A stretch of DNA of 64,000 nucleotides, from assembly GCA_964388445.1 (NCBI GenBank), contig CAYMAI010000007.1, positions 1-64,000 on the forward strand. The letters run 5' to 3'. Under the pieces are notes generated by a model. The model was not told the origin of the DNA. It saw only the letters and a program-made list of their open reading frames with translations, and did no database searches. Position numbers and translations under genes: made by a program. This document shows positions 44,008-52,152 of this stretch, piece by piece (within the stretch, counting starts at the first letter, position 1; every line of letters begins with the position of its first letter). The DNA comes from CAYMAI01 sp964388445. Its GTDB lineage: Bacteria > 4484-113 > JAGGVC01.

Positions 44008-44621
44008 AAGCCTATCCCGATACTTGCGCCCACCGAACCTGCATCCGAGCCATCGAAGTTTCGGAATGCGCCTTGGAGTTCAAGCACGATAGTTTTCGAA
44101 ACCGGAAATTTTACGCCGCCATGCGCACCGTAACCGAATCCTTCACTATCTCCGAATCCGGCGTTTATTCGAGCGCCAAGGTAAGTAACAGCGCCGCCCG
44201 TATACCACACGTGCGTAAATGCGCCATTTATAGACGTAGTGTCAACCTCTGTTGCATGGGTTACGCTCAAATCGCCTAGCCAGCGGCCATTCGGTGCCCC
44301 GCTTTCAAAAAAACGATTGAATCCGGCCCCGAAGAGCACTCCCGTATCACCGCCGTCGAAATCGATGGCAGCTACCGGAAAGTAAAATCCGTTTCCGGCC
44401 CCGGCAAACACGAGATTTGCACCATATAGGTTGTAATCGTCTTCAAAAAGGATAAACGGCTGAAAATTAAAGCTGTTTCCGCCGCTGAAATCTCCGCCCG
44501 TCGGGACGTAGATAAACGGCGCAATACGTCCGCCGAGCTTGTTCTCCCCGCCCTGCGCAAAGCAGGGAGCAGACGCTAGCACAATCAGCAAAACCGCCAT
44601 CGAGATTAAGCGCAAAGTCAT
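44004..44621 (-). CDS. Outer-membrane beta-barrel protein
   Basis: The chosen ATG (GGAGG upstream) gives 205 residues with a signal peptide (MAVLLIVLASAPCFAQ). The mature part has alternating aromatic and small residues in strand-like stretches (GGNSFNFQPFILFEDD, VTYLGARINAGFGDSEG, VLELQGAFRNFDG). It ends in a C-terminal phenylalanine (SIGIGF), the typical signal for BAM-dependent insertion. It is probably an eight-stranded barrel of unknown role. A longer frame without a ribosome-binding site was rejected. It diverges from the DciA-like gene. Confidence 0.7.
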   Translation of the reverse strand: MTLRLISMAVLLIVLASAPCFAQGGENKLGGRIAPFIYVPTGGDFSGGNSFNFQPFILFEDDYNLYGANLVFAGAGNGFYFPVAAIDFDGGDTGVLFGAGFNRFFESGAPNGRWLGDLSVTHATEVDTTSINGAFTHVWYTGGAVTYLGARINAGFGDSEGFGYGAHGGVKFPVSKTIVLELQGAFRNFDGSDAGSVGASIGIGF

Positions 44622-44708
44622 CAGATGGTCCTCCGAGGATATTAATTGAGAGTCGAATGTATAATAACCCGATTTGGTAGGGATTTCAATACCTAAGGAA
44701 CTAAGATA

Positions 44709-45080
44709 ATGCCTGGGAAGGATTCTTTGGACAACATGCAAGGCGCGCTCGGTAAGATGTTCGCCGGATTGCCGGAAGGCGCCCGGCAGAAATTTCGCGA
44801 TTGCGAAGCTATGCGCGAGCTTTGGAAACTATTCCCCGAGAGCATTAACAAATTGGCGGCGCCTTCAAGAATTTACCGAGGGCAAGGCGAGAACTTGCCG
44901 GAAGCGGTTTGCGAAATTTGGATTGAGGACCGGATTGCCAAAGAGGTACTTTTGAAGCTTAAATCGAGTTTGCTTCGTGAATTGGCAGAGAAATTGGGCA
45001 AGACCGTAATCGAAAACTTCAGTTTCAAATCGGTTAAGCGCGAAAAGCTTCGAGAATTGATCGCCGCTATTGAAAAATAA
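44709..45080 (+). CDS. DUF721/DciA-like protein
   Basis: The 123-residue protein resembles DciA/DUF721 over its length. A tryptophan in an MRELWKLFPESI helix is followed by a basic loop (APSRIYRGQGE), a strand (AVCEIWIEDRIAKEVL), and a leucine-rich LKSSLLRELAEKLGKT helix before a final strand (ENFSFKSV). DciA loads the replicative helicase in bacteria that lack DnaC. The match is by pattern rather than by strict motif. A TATAAT at 44660-44665 is the likely -10. Confidence 0.5.
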   Translation: MPGKDSLDNMQGALGKMFAGLPEGARQKFRDCEAMRELWKLFPESINKLAAPSRIYRGQGENLPEAVCEIWIEDRIAKEVLLKLKSSLLRELAEKLGKTVIENFSFKSVKREKLRELIAAIEK

Positions 45081-45092
45081 AAAAGCAAACGT

Positions 45093-45614
45093 TTATGCTT
45101 TATGAATCGTAATCTCGACGGCGTTTTTGCCTTTATCGTTGTTGTGCCTAACACAAACCACAATGATGGTTTCGCCATCCGAAAAATCCATACGGCCAAA
45201 ATAATTCGGATCTTCTACCTGCTGTGCGCCAAATCCTCGGGCAACCAAAGTCGTTCTGAATACTTCCATGATTTTGTGAGTTGAATCCGAAGTGTAATAC
45301 GCCTTCCCTGCATGCTTTCCATCCTCCGACTTTGCCGCGGTGGCGAATTCCCATTTTTCGCTTGCTTCGACAGGGGGCAGGTATTCCGGCCATAAAGTGG
45401 CAATTTCGGATTCGACGGCGGGGAGCTTTGGGCTTAATATTTCAATTCGATCTGACTCCTTTGTCAATGGCGATGTTTGTTGGCCTTTTGAACCATCCGG
45501 CAAACTGGAACTTGGTCCAGGCGATACGCCGACGGCTGCGGATTCGCCATCATTCTTGGCGCAAGTAGACGCGGTCATCAAGACCAAAACAACAAATAGC
45601 GCAATAAACCTCAT
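45093..45614 (-). CDS. Exported hypothetical protein
   Basis: The 173-residue protein has a signal peptide (MRFIALFVVLVLMTASTCAK) and a Ser/Pro-rich linker. A domain with YYTSDSTHKIMEVFRTTLVA and GETIIVVCVRHNNDK follows, ending in a charged tail. GGAGG lies nine bases before the ATG. The reading frame continues upstream without a stop through the tRNA-Pro antisense strand into the recombinase gene. Its own ribosome-binding site and signal peptide show it is an independent host gene. Confidence 0.6.
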   Translation of the reverse strand: MRFIALFVVLVLMTASTCAKNDGESAAVGVSPGPSSSLPDGSKGQQTSPLTKESDRIEILSPKLPAVESEIATLWPEYLPPVEASEKWEFATAAKSEDGKHAGKAYYTSDSTHKIMEVFRTTLVARGFGAQQVEDPNYFGRMDFSDGETIIVVCVRHNNDKGKNAVEITIHKA

Positions 45615-45727
45615 AACATCCGCCTCCAACCTTTTACTGCCTTCAAAGCTCGAAGCAATTATATCAGCAACGCCTGCAGCGCCATTCGGACTCGATTCGT
45701 GCGATGTTATACTAAAGTGTCCGTTAT

Positions 45728-45806
45728 CGGGGCGTAGCGCAGCCCGGTCCAGCGCGCTTGCTTTGGGAGCAAGAGGTCGCGAGTTCGAATCTCGCCGCCC
45801 CGACCA
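45728..45806 (+). tRNA. tRNA-Pro (TGG) with encoded CCA, island attachment site
   Basis: The acceptor stem CGGGGCG pairs with CGCCCCG and the discriminator is A. The anticodon arm CTTGCTTTGGGAGCAAG gives TGG, and the T arm is GCGAGTTCGAATCTCGC. CCA is encoded at 45804-45806, unlike the two other tRNAs here. The last six bases (CGACCA) are the outer end of the 76-bp inverted repeat of the mobile island, so the tRNA 3' end is the integration point. Confidence 0.95.
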
Positions 45807-45876
45807 ATTCATACAACCCGAGCGCTCCGCAAGGAGCGCATAGGGATTACCCCAGTCCCAGAGCAAGTTCCGCGAA
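45801..45876 (+). repeat. Left copy of 76-bp inverted repeat
   Basis: It matches the reverse complement of 48216-48291 with one mismatch, and its first 66 bp are identical. It starts with CGACCA, the tRNA-Pro 3' end. It includes a perfect 7-bp hairpin with a GCAA tetraloop (45822-45839). The repeat also encodes the C-terminal part of the recombinase. Confidence 0.93.
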
Positions 45877-47297
45877 TTCAGGCACAGGTTCGAGCCAACC
45901 TTCGCAACCAATCTGCGAAGTTCAGACAGATCACCTCCCGCTGTCGGGAGATTCCGCTCCCAGACGGCGTTCACCAACTCACGGAGAGGTTCGAGCCAGT
46001 ACTTGGCCCCCTTGCGGGCGATAAGCTTCCGAGCTTCAAACTTGGCGGCCTTTTCGCCGATCAAAACTTCCTTCCTTCTGCGATACTCCGCCCTGTCCAG
46101 GTCGCCTTCGATCACCAAGTCCGTAAGCCTGCGAAGCTTCGCTTCGATCTTCTTCAATTCACCATCTATGGCCAACAAGCGCGCCCTTTCGTGCGATTCC
46201 TCGGATACTGCCCAAGCGTCTATCTGCTCCAACATCGGGACTGCCCAGTCGTCCGGCAAAGCGATTTGCCGAAGCACGGCCTCAAACTGGGCAAGCAGGT
46301 CTTCTTCCCTTATGCCCGGCTGAGCGCACCTGCGGCCCTTTCCTTTCTTCGTGCACCGGTAGTAGACCCACCGGTTGAAGTGTCCGTTCTTCTGGGTACG
46401 GGTATGTTCCTCCCCCGTAACCGAGTAGCCGCACTCGCCGCACCGGATAAAGTTGTTGAACGGATACCTTTCGGTCTTGCGGGAGTGCGGGCGGCTACGC
46501 TGGCGGTATACTTCCTGCGCCTTGTCCCAAAGGGACTTGCTGACTGCCGGTTTATGGATGCCGGTATATAGCTCGCCGCTCCATCGGAAAGCCCCGTAGT
46601 AGAACGGGTCGGTCAGCATCTTGACCATCTGCGCCCGGACGAATGGGCCTCCCGAACGGTTGAAAAGTCCTCGCCGGAACATCTCGTCGGCAAGCCGGGC
46701 AAGCGAGTAGTCGCCGGTGGCGTAAAGCTCGAACATCCGCGTAACCAGACCGTGCGTCTTGGGGGCGGGTAGTAGTTCTTTGGTGCTTGAGTCGAGCGCA
46801 TAACCGATCTTGGCCCCGTTGGGATACATCCCCCGGTTGGCTTTGCTTTGCAGTCCACGCCGGACAACATCGCTCAAGCTGTCGGTGTAGTACTTGCTTT
46901 GGACAAAGGCCATTCCCAAGGTGAGCTTGCCGCTACTGGTGTTCTCAAAACCGAAGTTGGCGAAAGTGAGCGTTTGCAGGATACCGGAGTCCAAGAGTTG
47001 CAGGATGGTTCCGGCGTCGAGCGCGTTCCTGGCCAAGCGGTCGGGAGTCCAGGCAAGGATGGCGTTTGCTTCTCCCTCTTTTATGCGTTCGAGCATTTCG
47101 GAGAACACCTTGCGTCCGGGTTTGCGGGCGGTGCGGCTCTCGGTGAATTCGTCCACGACTACGAGGCTTTGCTGTTCGGCCAGGCGGCGAATCGTGTCCA
47201 ACTGGTCGGGAATACTGTGCGCCTGGCGCTCGTCCCTCTCGGTGGACTTGCGGGCGTAAATGAAGTACTTAGGCTTCGGTGCGGTTTCTTGTTTCAT
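45877..47297 (-). CDS. Large serine recombinase, 3' end runs through the attachment site
   Basis: The enzyme catalyses site-specific integration, excision or inversion. The resolvase domain holds the catalytic serine S18 (YFIYARKSTE), followed by ILAWTPDRLARNA. The recombinase domain (GYALDSSTKELLPAPKTHG) and a zinc ribbon (IRCGECGYSVTGEEHT, YYRCTKKGKGRRC) come next. A coiled coil near 375-450 and a C-terminal helix follow. The frame has no stop at the end given here. It continues through the inverted repeat, the antisense of tRNA-Pro and a host gene to 45093. The genuine C-terminus is therefore unclear, and the coordinates end where the repeat begins. It starts 19 bp after the MBL-fold gene on the same strand. 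Confidence 0.85.
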
Positions 47298-47316
47298 ATT
47301 GGCTCACTTCAAACGG

Positions 47317-48171
47317 TTATCTGGTATGGCTCGCAACCTGCCGATCCGTCTTGGTCGTGGACACTTCCCACATCCCATCTCGGAATACTACCCGGATTCT
47401 CCCATCTCCACGGGTGGTAAGAACACGACGGAAAGAACCGTCCGGCATCTTCACTCCCTTGGCGTGCTCACGATATGGCGCTCGTTGAGTAACGGTCTTG
47501 CCTTTTGCCTGTTCTTTGTCCGACAGGACGATGAGCTTGGGTGAAAGACACTCAAAAACCGGAGCGTAGTAGCCGGTTGGCCGTCCGTGGTGGGAAGCGA
47601 TAAACAAGTTAGTTTCCCGAAGCAAGTACTGGAACGCTTTGTTATCCAGGAAAAGTTTCCAGCCGCGGGCGGTGAGGTCGCCGGGAAAGCAAACGGTAAA
47701 GCCGTCTTCGGTAAGGAAACTTACAAGCGATAGGTCGTTGGCGTCCCTGACGCTCCCGATGGGCAGGTAAAACTGGCGAAGTTCCATTGAACGGACTTTG
47801 CTGGTTGCTACTATCGGTTGCAGTTCGCTTGGCGGTTTGGTCTTACTTGCGATGTACGCCTCCTGTGCTTTACTCAAAGTAGCTTTGAGATCGGCAAGCG
47901 AGCGCAAAGACAACTGCGGATGTTGCCAGACATTGACTGGTTTGAGCAGTTCGAGAACGTTCGGCAAATCCGCCAAGTGGTCTTGGTCGGGGTGCGTGAG
48001 AATGAGATGGTGGAGTTTCCGGCGTGTACCGAAGCCCTGTTCGGCAAGTCCTTTCGCCGGACGCCAGTTCGTAGTCGCGTTATATCCGCAGTCCACCAGG
48101 ACGGCTTCGTTGTCACGGCTGAGAACCAATGCGCAGTCGCCGTGTTCTACGTCGTAGATGCGGATATCCAT
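47317..48171 (-). CDS. MBL-fold hydrolase, ComEC C-terminal-like
   Basis: The 284-residue protein has a metallo-beta-lactamase fold. An N-terminal strand (IYDVEHGDCALVLSR) and AVLVDCGYN precede the metal motif LTHPDQDHL, a THxxxDH variant. FPGDLTARG and the late SHHGRPTGYY supply further ligands. This style matches the stand-alone ComEC/Rec2-like MBL proteins often found in mobile and defence loci. It lies upstream of the recombinase in the same orientation and within the inverted-repeat cassette. Its substrate is unknown. It may be a nuclease or phosphodiesterase. Confidence 0.75.
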   Translation of the reverse strand: MDIRIYDVEHGDCALVLSRDNEAVLVDCGYNATTNWRPAKGLAEQGFGTRRKLHHLILTHPDQDHLADLPNVLELLKPVNVWQHPQLSLRSLADLKATLSKAQEAYIASKTKPPSELQPIVATSKVRSMELRQFYLPIGSVRDANDLSLVSFLTEDGFTVCFPGDLTARGWKLFLDNKAFQYLLRETNLFIASHHGRPTGYYAPVFECLSPKLIVLSDKEQAKGKTVTQRAPYREHAKGVKMPDGSFRRVLTTRGDGRIRVVFRDGMWEVSTTKTDRQVASHTR

Positions 48172-48215
48172 TATTTCAACTCACATTGTATCCAATTCGC
48201 CTGTATTCCACTCCC

Positions 48216-48291
48216 TTCGCGGAAATTGCTCTGGGACTGGGGTAATCCCTATGCGCTCCTTGCGGAGCGCTCGGGTTGTATGAATTGGTCG
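48216..48291 (-). repeat. Right copy of 76-bp inverted repeat
   Basis: This is the inverted partner of 45801-45876, with one mismatch. Its outer end reads TGGTCG, the complement of the tRNA-Pro 3' hexamer. The GCAA hairpin lies at 48253-48270. It starts 45 bp upstream of the MBL gene ATG. Confidence 0.93.
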
Positions 48292-48578
48292 TCCTTGCTA
48301 TACAAGCTCCGAACCCATTTCGAGTGTACCACAGCCGTCGAAATAGGGTCTACTTAACCCCCTGTAAGAGTTAAGTATACCCGTCCCGTTGCCTCATTGC
48401 AGATCGGGACTGGATAAACCGTCCCTCTGCCGTGGTCGTTTTGACCCCGACTCCGCCCCTCCCGCCGCTCGGAAGAGCGTGGAAGGGTCGGCTATTCAAT
48501 GTGCGTGGGGACTAAAACTCAATAACACAAACCGGTTAATGGTTGTATAATTCCGCATCCTCGTCGGGAGAGGCCGTC
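48292..48578. promoter_or_regulatory. Noncoding region with hairpins, possible transfer or control region
   Basis: The gap between the right inverted repeat and the coupling-protein gene holds no ORF of note. It contains TACTTAAC-N11-GTTAAGTA (48351-48377) and CGCTC-GGAA-GAGCG (48466-48479), the latter with a GNRA loop. TATAAT at 48546-48551 is a plausible -10 for the ATPase gene. An oriT or replication origin is possible but unproven. Confidence 0.4.
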
Positions 48579-50210
48579 GTGATCGGAATTCAGCTTGTGC
48601 TCGCCATATTAGCCGGACTGCTGATGTGGCTCCTTGTCCTTGCCGTACTGTTCCTACTAGGAACCGGTATCGGAAGCTGGCTGTCCGGCTTCCTCTACTT
48701 TATGCAGGACTACACGACCGGCTTCCTGAAAGTGCGGGAAAGAGTCGCCGCCACCAATCGGGAAGCGATCTGGGGCTTGTCCCAACACAACCCTATGGGT
48801 GAGTTCGCGGACTTCTCGCTTGAGATCGGCAAAACGGAGTCCACTTCTTACAGCCACACCTTATCGTTGCCCGGTGACTTCCGGCCAACGCATATGTACG
48901 TGGTGGGGGCGTCCGGTTCCGGCAAAAGCTCGCTTCTCAAGAACCTCCTATTGCAGGATATCGAGCACGGGATGGGCTTATGCGTCATCGACCCGCACGG
49001 CGATCTGGTCTACGACCTGATTCCCTTCCTGGGCAGACGGGCCGAACAAACCGTCCTGCTGGACTTGGCGGATACCGAACATATCTTGCCGTACAATCCG
49101 CTACAACGGCGTGAAGGCGTGTTGGTGGCGGAGCAAGTGGCGAAGCTCCTTCTCGCTTTCAAGCGCATCTGGGCGGACAGTTGGGGCGCTCGGATGGAAG
49201 ACATAATGAGGCATACGCTTGCCCTGCTAATAGAGCAAGATTTCACCTTGGCGGAATTCGAGCGGGTGCTGGTAGATGGGGATTTCCGGGAACTGCTGAC
49301 CACAACGACGAATATCGAGCAAACACGGGAGTACTTCCTGGGAAGATACAACACGTGGAACTCCAAGGAAAGAGCATTGTTTATCGAGTCGTCGTTGAAC
49401 AAGGTATCGGCGTTTATGGCCGATCCCCGTATCGGAACGCGAATGTCCATCCCGATTTCGGCATTCGGTATCAAGGACATAATGGACGGCGGCGGGATAC
49501 TGCTGGTTAATCTTGCCAAAGGTCGGCTGGCCGGGAATGCCGATCTGTTCGGCGCTCTTTTAATGGCGGATATCGAGATGAGTTTCCTATCCCGCAAGCC
49601 GAATGAACGGACGCCTTTCGCTCTTTACGTGGACGAGTTCCAGAACATCGCTACGGACTCGTTCGGAACCGTCCTGACCGAAGCCCGCAAGTTCGGCCTG
49701 TGCCTGACGATGGCGCACCAATCGTTGAAGCAACTTGATGACAAGCTAGTCTCGCTTATCTTGGGAAATGCGCAAACGCAAATCTACTTCCGGGTCGCCC
49801 GTCAGGACGCCGAACGGCTGGCAAAAGAAAGTGCCAACATAGTGAAGGACTTGAGAGAGCAAGACGAACGGCTGATGCAGGAACCGGAGCGCAAGTTCTC
49901 GCTGTCGGAAATGTGGGAAGTGGCGTTCCATTCGCTCGCAAGACTTCCTCAACGCAATGCTTACGTGATGGTCAAGGGAACGATGGAGTATCCCGAAAAG
50001 ATACAGACATTGGATAATCCGCTATCCCGTCCCGTGCAGTTCAAGTACTCCGACTTCTACGTGCCGCTAACAAGGCTTGAGCGGTTGTGCGTCGAGCGCA
50101 AGCGGGTCATTGAAGAAGGGCTGAAAAAGATGAGCGAAAAGCCGGTGGGCGAAGCAAAGCAAAAGCCGGAGCCGCCGGACGATCTCTCCTTCCTGGACGC
50201 ACAAGCGTAG
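48579..50210 (+). CDS. VirD4/HerA-type conjugative ATPase (coupling-protein-like)
   Basis: The 543-residue protein begins with two membrane segments (IQLVLAILAGLLMWLLVLAV and LFLLGTGIGSWLSGFLYF). Walker A is VVGASGSGKSSLLKN at about 108-122, followed by LCVIDPHGDLVYDLI. A helical insert follows, then Walker B in FALYVDEFQNIATD and an arginine-finger-like region (GNAQTQIYFRVARQDAERLA). This order is typical of TraD/VirD4 coupling proteins and related DNA-pumping HerA ATPases. The GTG chosen follows GGGAGAGG at seven bases. A TTG 12 codons upstream overlaps the -10 box. It probably moves element DNA during transfer, but no type IV secretion channel genes are seen here. Confidence 0.8.
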   Translation: MIGIQLVLAILAGLLMWLLVLAVLFLLGTGIGSWLSGFLYFMQDYTTGFLKVRERVAATNREAIWGLSQHNPMGEFADFSLEIGKTESTSYSHTLSLPGDFRPTHMYVVGASGSGKSSLLKNLLLQDIEHGMGLCVIDPHGDLVYDLIPFLGRRAEQTVLLDLADTEHILPYNPLQRREGVLVAEQVAKLLLAFKRIWADSWGARMEDIMRHTLALLIEQDFTLAEFERVLVDGDFRELLTTTTNIEQTREYFLGRYNTWNSKERALFIESSLNKVSAFMADPRIGTRMSIPISAFGIKDIMDGGGILLVNLAKGRLAGNADLFGALLMADIEMSFLSRKPNERTPFALYVDEFQNIATDSFGTVLTEARKFGLCLTMAHQSLKQLDDKLVSLILGNAQTQIYFRVARQDAERLAKESANIVKDLREQDERLMQEPERKFSLSEMWEVAFHSLARLPQRNAYVMVKGTMEYPEKIQTLDNPLSRPVQFKYSDFYVPLTRLERLCVERKRVIEEGLKKMSEKPVGEAKQKPEPPDDLSFLDAQA

Positions 50211-50336
50211 GAAAAATCAAGCCCCATATTGAGTTTCGGAACTGGGGATAACTTTCCCGTTGACCTTCTATCAAATAGCGATGGTACGCTAGTCGGGCAG
50301 AATCCGTTTGCCCCTTGAGATTCCCTTCTTTTTCCC

Positions 50337-50747
50337 GTGCGCATAAGTGAGGTGATGCAGTTGCGCGCGTCCGACTTACACAGCCTGGTCTGGCTGTCCC
50401 GCTGGTACGGCGGCAGGGAGAAACGTCTGGCGGAACTCCACGAGCATCATCTGCGCAACCTTGTCCGGCAAGTGTTGGACGAACGCGCGGATGAGACATT
50501 GCGTGGTGAAGTTTCCTTGGACGTTTGCGGCTTTGCCGTCACGCTTTCCTTTTCCTCATCGCAAGTATCCGTTATCTCCATCAAGCCGCCCGATGTATGG
50601 AGCGGCAAGCAACTCGATCTGTTCTGTGAAAGCAACGACGAGTTGGACGGCGATAGCTGGCCGGTTGAAAACGGCGATGAGGATGTTGCTGTAATTCTTG
50701 AAACCACACTCAAGGAGGTGGTGCCTAGTGAAGTTGTTGTTGGATGA
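50337..50747 (+). CDS. Hypothetical protein of the island
   Basis: This 136-residue soluble protein starts at GTG, or at the ATG at 50355. An Arg-rich helix (LAELHEHHLRNLVRQVL) is followed by strand-like VCGFAVTLSFSSSQVSVI and an acidic end (VENGDEDVAVI). Its 3' end overlaps the next gene by 20 bp, so it belongs to the same operon. I do not recognise a domain. Confidence 0.45.
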   Translation: MRISEVMQLRASDLHSLVWLSRWYGGREKRLAELHEHHLRNLVRQVLDERADETLRGEVSLDVCGFAVTLSFSSSQVSVISIKPPDVWSGKQLDLFCESNDELDGDSWPVENGDEDVAVILETTLKEVVPSEVVVG

Positions 50748-51081
50748 AGACCTGTTGAAACTCCGTGCGCAAGACCCGTACGACCCGGTAGGTCCGAAAC
50801 GCGAATTGGAGGCCAAAGAGCTTCTTGTCCTGGTCAAGTTCTTTACGCCGGACGCAAACTGGACGTGGTACGCCGCAAGCGCTTCCCAAGACCCGGACAC
50901 AAAAGACGTTCAGTTCTTCGGCCTGGTCAAGGGCTTGGATACCGAGCTTGGGTACTTCTGGCTTTCAGAACTTGAGTCCGTGCGCGGCAAGTTGGGCTTG
51001 CCCATAGAGCGCGACCTGTACTGGAAGCCGAAGACCTTGGCCGAAGTGATGATGCTGGTGGAGGTGAATGGCTATGCTTAA
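50728..51081 (+). CDS. DUF2958 family protein
   Basis: The 117-residue protein matches DUF2958, a family found with conjugative elements, phages and antirestriction genes. Diagnostic features are VLVKFFTPDANWTWYA, the acidic glycine turn FFGLVKGLDTELGYFWLSEL and ESVRGKLGLPIERDLYW. The GTG start follows AAGGAGG at nine bases. A longer frame overlaps the previous gene. The biochemical function of the family is unknown. Its presence supports the mobile-element interpretation. Confidence 0.85.
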   Translation: MKLLLDEDLLKLRAQDPYDPVGPKRELEAKELLVLVKFFTPDANWTWYAASASQDPDTKDVQFFGLVKGLDTELGYFWLSELESVRGKLGLPIERDLYWKPKTLAEVMMLVEVNGYA

Positions 51082-51667
51082 AGACCAGAGTCCCGAAACG
51101 GCCGTCAAGCTGGCCGTCCTCAAGACCCCGGAGTCTTTCGGGCTAAGGCAGGAAGACGTGAACCCGCTCCTTCAGTTCGTTCTGATAGGTGCGGAAGCAA
51201 GCGTTCCCACGGACTCCCTGGACGAGGTCATCCGGCAGTGCCAGTTCGAGTGCTGCAAGACCGTCAACGCCAAGGTCAGGCAAATCCTGTCCGGCAAGGC
51301 CAAGGAAGCGGTTATCTCGGAAAACTCCGCCCTGGACGATTCCGAGATTATCCCTTTTGAAGACGAAGACGACGAAGCCGAAGTCGGACCCGAACCGGTT
51401 CCGGCCAAGCCGCAAAGCGCTTCTGCCAAGGGCAATGGCAAACGCAACGGTTCCGGTGCCTCAAGCGCCAAACCGTCCCAACGCAAAGCCCGTCCCACTA
51501 ACGGCTCTTACGGCGAACCGAATGTGTCGGTCAAGCAGCTGCGGTACATCGGCTATCTTCTCCGCCAACTGGACGAAGAACCCGATTACAAGCAGATCGC
51601 CGAACTGACGCAAAAGCAAGCCACACAGCGCATTAGGGAACTAGAAAGCGAACTCGCAAGCAAGTAG
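51068..51667 (+). CDS. Island protein with basic linker and C-terminal helical domain
   Basis: The 199-residue protein has an N-terminal helical half (QFVLIGAEASVPTDSLDEVI), an acidic stretch (FEDEDDEAE) and a Lys/Ser/Gly-rich linker (AKGNGKRNGSGASSAKPSQR). The C-terminus (SVKQLRYIGYLLRQLDEE with KQATQRIREL) has a pattern seen at the ends of many plasmid and phage DNA-binding proteins. GGAGG lies before the ATG, which overlaps the DUF2958 gene by 14 bp. A single-strand-binding or replication-accessory role is a guess only. Confidence 0.5.
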   Translation: MAMLKDQSPETAVKLAVLKTPESFGLRQEDVNPLLQFVLIGAEASVPTDSLDEVIRQCQFECCKTVNAKVRQILSGKAKEAVISENSALDDSEIIPFEDEDDEAEVGPEPVPAKPQSASAKGNGKRNGSGASSAKPSQRKARPTNGSYGEPNVSVKQLRYIGYLLRQLDEEPDYKQIAELTQKQATQRIRELESELASK

Positions 51668-51817
51668 CCAAGGCCGTTTCCCCGGCTTAATGGCTACAGG
51701 CAAACGCGGCGGTATTTCCCGTCCGCCAAAGATTACTGCAAGCCAACGGCCTGTCTCTTATCCCAAAGAGGCGGGCGGTTTGGCGAACAATGGATGGCCA
51801 AAACCTCCTAAATGTAC

Positions 51818-51848
51818 TATAATTAAGTTAACTCGTTCGTCCAACGAG
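51818..51848 (+). promoter_or_regulatory. -10 box and 5' hairpin of the ubiquitin-like operon
   Basis: TATAAT (51818-51823) is followed eight bases later by CTCGTT-cgtcc-AACGAG (51832-51848). The hairpin falls at the predicted 5' end. The ribosome-binding site GGAG and ATG are about 20-30 bp further on. It marks the start of a new transcription unit after the backbone genes. Confidence 0.45.
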
Positions 51849-51879
51849 CCTATATCTTTGTACTGAAGGAGAAGTCAAA

Positions 51880-52152
51880 ATGAGTGAAGAAGGAAAAGGC
51901 AAGCCTGAGCACAAGAAAGACGTTCAGATTGTTGTGAACGGCAGGGAGTATACGGTACCAAAGGAGGAAATCACCTTTGAGGAAGTTGTTGGTTTGGCTT
52001 TCGACAATCCTCCTTCCGGGCCGAACATCGTCATCACAGTGACCTACAGAAGAGGTCAAGGCGATAAGCCTGAAGGCTCGCTTATGCCTGGGCAGTCAGT
52101 TAAGGTAAAAGACGGAATGGTCTTCAATGTCACAGCAACTGATAAGTCATAG
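51880..52152 (+). CDS. Multiubiquitin-family beta-grasp protein, single domain
   Basis: The 90-residue protein is predicted to be a ubiquitin-like modifier or a precursor of one. A charged N-terminal tail precedes one beta-grasp unit: DVQIVVNGREYTVPKEEITF, a helix (EEVVGLAFDN), NIVITVTYRRGQGD, then SVKVKDGMVFNVTATDKS. This pattern matches the multiubiquitin domain, but only one copy is present, where the family often has several. There is no C-terminal GG, the last residues being TDKS, so conjugation would need processing or different chemistry. It overlaps the E1 gene by 26 bp. The base composition is lower in GC than the backbone genes. Confidence 0.75.
   Translation: MSEEGKGKPEHKKDVQIVVNGREYTVPKEEITFEEVVGLAFDNPPSGPNIVITVTYRRGQGDKPEGSLMPGQSVKVKDGMVFNVTATDKS

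Noticed and set aside
45093..47297. A single 734-residue protein fusing the recombinase to the exported protein
   Set aside because: The join runs through the antisense of a tRNA and an inverted repeat. The exported gene has its own ribosome-binding site and signal peptide. I annotate two genes.
47818..48357. Plus-strand frame opposite the MBL-fold gene
   Set aside because: It is antisense over most of its length. Only its end is of interest because it reads the right inverted repeat in the recombinase frame.
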